Below are positions 31,637-33,270 of a stretch of DNA of 33,270 nt, piece after piece; position 1 is the stretch's first letter; every line of letters begins with the position of its first letter. Source of the DNA: Candidatus Komeilibacteria bacterium S5_K13 (GTDB taxonomy: Bacteria; Patescibacteriota; Patescibacteriia; UBA1558; S5-K13); the NCBI GenBank assembly GCA_019248485.1, contig JAEHGL010000014.1, positions 1 through 33,270 on the forward strand. Direction: 5' to 3'. A model generated the notes under the pieces. It worked only from the letters and a program-made list of their open reading frames with translations, did no database searches and was not told the origin of the DNA. The position numbers and the translations under genes were made by a program.

Positions 31637-32452
31637 ATGTTAATAGATACTCATGCACATTTGAATTTTGAGGCATACGACAGCGACCTGGTAGATGTTG
31701 TTAAAAGATGTATTGACTTTCCTATGGTTGTAATAAATGTAGGATCACAGTTTGAAACATCAAAAAAAGCCGTAGAGCTTACAAAGCATAAAAATTTTTA
31801 TAGTTCATTAGGACTTCATCCAATACATGTATTTGATGAAGATTTTATTTTGGAGGATTATCAAGCCTTGATTAACGATAACACCTCGACTTCGCTCAGT
31901 GCGCATTCGCGAGTTGTTGCTATAGGGGAAGCTGGTTTAGATTATTTTCATATAAAAGAAAAATCAATTCCTGTAGATGAGGTTATAAAAAAACAAAAAG
32001 ATATTTTTATATGTCATATTGATTTAGCACGACAAAATAATTTACCCCTTATTTTGCACGGTAGAAATTCGCAGGAATTAAATACGTGTTATGGAGATAT
32101 TTTTGGGATATTAAAAACAGAGGATTATTGTAGCGGTGTTGTTCATTGTTTTGGAGGAAATATTGACGAGGCAAGGATAGCTCTAAATTTAGAATTATAT
32201 ATTGGATTTACTGGTATAATTACATTTCCAAAAGCAGAAGATTTGCGTGAGGTTGTAAAATTTGTGCCACTTGATAGAATACTCATAGAAACAGACTCCC
32301 CATACTTAGCCCCTCAAGCAGTAAGAGGTCAAAGAAATGAGCCTATTTATGTAGAAGAAGTAGCAAAGGAAGTTGCAAGGATTAAAGGCTTAGAAATAGA
32401 GGAAGTAATAGATGCAACATGGAAAAATGCAAAAAACTTATTTAAAATTTAA
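31637..32452 (+). CDS. tatD: TatD-family metal-dependent hydrolase/DNase
   Basis: Metal-dependent hydrolase of the TatD family, with 3'-5' exonuclease activity in studied members. ATG 31637 (MLIDTHAHLNF, 271 residues) is chosen over TTG 31619 because it places the metal-binding HxH motif (DTHAHL) at the N-terminus as usual. Further ligands are Glu in AIGEAGLDYF, His in LILHGRN, His in VVHCFGG and Asp in ETDSPYLAP. The segment before RVVAIGE includes a GC-rich stretch (31884-31913) that may be an inserted repeat and makes this loop about 10 residues longer. It lies 11 nt before rmuC. Confidence 0.93.
   Translation: MLIDTHAHLNFEAYDSDLVDVVKRCIDFPMVVINVGSQFETSKKAVELTKHKNFYSSLGLHPIHVFDEDFILEDYQALINDNTSTSLSAHSRVVAIGEAGLDYFHIKEKSIPVDEVIKKQKDIFICHIDLARQNNLPLILHGRNSQELNTCYGDIFGILKTEDYCSGVVHCFGGNIDEARIALNLELYIGFTGIITFPKAEDLREVVKFVPLDRILIETDSPYLAPQAVRGQRNEPIYVEEVAKEVARIKGLEIEEVIDATWKNAKNLFKI
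31884..31913 (+). repeat. GC-rich palindromic insertion candidate within tatD
   Basis: Thirty bases starting CTCGAC and ending CGCGAG have far more CpG than the gene around them. They keep the reading frame and encode about ten residues before the conserved RVVAIGE. The stretch weakly recalls the CTCGA/CTGAG words of the palindromic element at 941-1012. The encoded residues could also be an ordinary helix of TatD. Confidence 0.35.
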
Positions 32453-32463
32453 TTTAAAAACAT

Positions 32464-33270
32464 ATGCTAAACTATATTATATTAGTTTTACTCATCGTTC
32501 TTATGGGAATGATTTTTGTGTTACTAAAGAAAAAAGATATTGCAAAAGATGATCAATCTTTTTTGATGCTTCAGGGTCAGCTAAATGAGATGAGTAAGAC
32601 ATTGGACTCAAAGCTTAATGATTCAAATCAAATGATTCATTCAAAAATGACAGAGAGTCTAGACATTGTAAAAAACGTTACCCAAAGCCTTACAAAACTT
32701 GATGAGACAAATAAGCAGGTAATGGGCTTTGCGCAGCAGCTTCAATCACTAGAGAATATTTTGAAAAATCCAAAACAACGTGGAATTCTCGGTGAGTATT
32801 ATTTGGAAACAGTTTTGAAAAATGTTCTTCCACCAAATTCATATCAGATGCAATACAAATTTAACAATGGAGAAATAGTTGACGCTGTAGTATTTGCAAA
32901 AGAAGGAATTATTCCAATCGATTCTAAGTTTTCACTAGAAAATTACAATAAAATACTAGACGCTCGAGATGATGGAGAAAAAGAAACTTTAGAAAAACTA
33001 TTCAAGCAGGATTTGAAAAATCGTATTGATGAGACAAGTAAATATATTAGACCAAAAGAAAAAACAATGGAGTTTGCTTTTATGTTTATTCCATCTGAGG
33101 CAATTTATTATGACTTACTCGTAAACAAAGTTGGTGCGGTAAAAGTAAATACAAGAGACTTAATAGAGTATGCATTTCGCGAAAGAAAAGTAATCATTGT
33201 TTCTCCTACTACATTTTTGGCATATTTACAAACAGTTATGCAAGGTTTAAGAGCTCTTAAGATAGAAGAG
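32464..33270 (+). CDS. rmuC: RmuC-family protein, cut by the window edge
   Basis: The first 269 residues of a RmuC-like protein; the frame is still open at the right edge. RmuC family members are predicted nuclease-like proteins that limit recombination at inverted repeats. ATG 32464 starts an N-terminal membrane helix (MLNYIILVLLIVLMGMIFVLL, residues 1-21). A coiled coil follows (about 30-100). The conserved RmuC core then begins with QRGILGEYYLETVLKNVLPP, VDAVVF and IPIDSKFSLENY, and continues with KTMEFAFMFIPSEAIYYDLL and RKVIIVSPTTFLAYLQTV. It lies 11 nt after tatD. A role limiting recombination at inverted repeats is notable in a window so full of them. Confidence 0.92.
   Translation, partial: MLNYIILVLLIVLMGMIFVLLKKKDIAKDDQSFLMLQGQLNEMSKTLDSKLNDSNQMIHSKMTESLDIVKNVTQSLTKLDETNKQVMGFAQQLQSLENILKNPKQRGILGEYYLETVLKNVLPPNSYQMQYKFNNGEIVDAVVFAKEGIIPIDSKFSLENYNKILDARDDGEKETLEKLFKQDLKNRIDETSKYIRPKEKTMEFAFMFIPSEAIYYDLLVNKVGAVKVNTRDLIEYAFRERKVIIVSPTTFLAYLQTVMQGLRALKIEE

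Noticed and set aside
1-33270. CRISPR arrays, tRNA or rRNA genes
   Set aside because: No regularly spaced identical repeats of 24-40 nt, no tRNA cloverleaf with TTC-containing T arm, and no rRNA-like sequence were found by eye. A tRNA/Infernal scan would be decisive.
1-33270. UGA recoding as in Gracilibacteria
   Set aside because: Several genes end at TGA in places that match family ends (lepB, the Clp-like gene), and no in-frame TGA interrupts a conserved gene.

Overview
The window reads as a chromosomal segment of an ultra-small, AT-rich bacterium of the Candidate Phyla Radiation (Patescibacteria), most likely Parcubacteria-like. The evidence is low GC, tight co-directional gene packing, compact housekeeping proteins, weak or absent Shine-Dalgarno sequences at most starts, signal-peptide plus two-helix T4SS-pilin-like proteins fused to Ig-like domains, and a small protein family (247-803) that I remember from CPR genomes. 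TGA is used as a stop (hisS/lepB junction, clp gene, ORF 247-411), so this is not the UGA-glycine code of Gracilibacteria. The taxon assignment is inference.

Region 1 (1-2210) is accessory. It holds a split gene (247-411 and 408-803) with an apparent -1 frameshift at a T6G run. Its C-terminal segment has the codon signature of a diversity-generating-retroelement (DGR) variable region. It is followed by a terminator, a MITE-like inverted-repeat element, short TTAGTA repeats, and an unrecognised minus-strand gene with its own promoter, strong Shine-Dalgarno and terminator.

Region 2 (2211-5141) is housekeeping: lepB overlapping hisS, then rpsU and a GatB/YqeY-domain gene.

Region 3 (5158-16435) is an 11-kb surface locus. 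It has two tandem paralogous proteins with a pilin-like N-terminus and Ig-like ectodomains (568 and about 2334 aa), then two single-pass membrane proteins with thrombospondin-type-3 calcium-binding repeats. A G9 tract in the first makes phase variation plausible. A third pilin-like protein with a cysteine-rich tail lies at 25045.

Region 4 (16440-19869) is ybeY, ftsA, ftsZ and nrdR, covering rRNA maturation, the division ring and ribonucleotide-reductase control.

Region 5 (20019-23501) has two small membrane proteins and a membrane-anchored ClpB/ClpC-like AAA+ protein. That protein has an N-terminal zinc-ribbon-like motif, a degenerate first ATPase module and an intact second one.

Region 6 (23617-33270) is glyS, the cysteine-rich pilin-like gene, an M16 peptidase, an AI-2E-family permease, rsmI, metG, a CvpA-like gene, tatD and the start of rmuC (cut by the window edge).

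Most gaps longer than about 80 nt carry inverted repeats built from short recurrent words (GGTTAG/CTAACC in some, AT-rich dyads in others, GC-rich palindromes in a few). Few of these have a U-tract. No rRNA, tRNA, CRISPR array, transposase or reverse transcriptase was seen.
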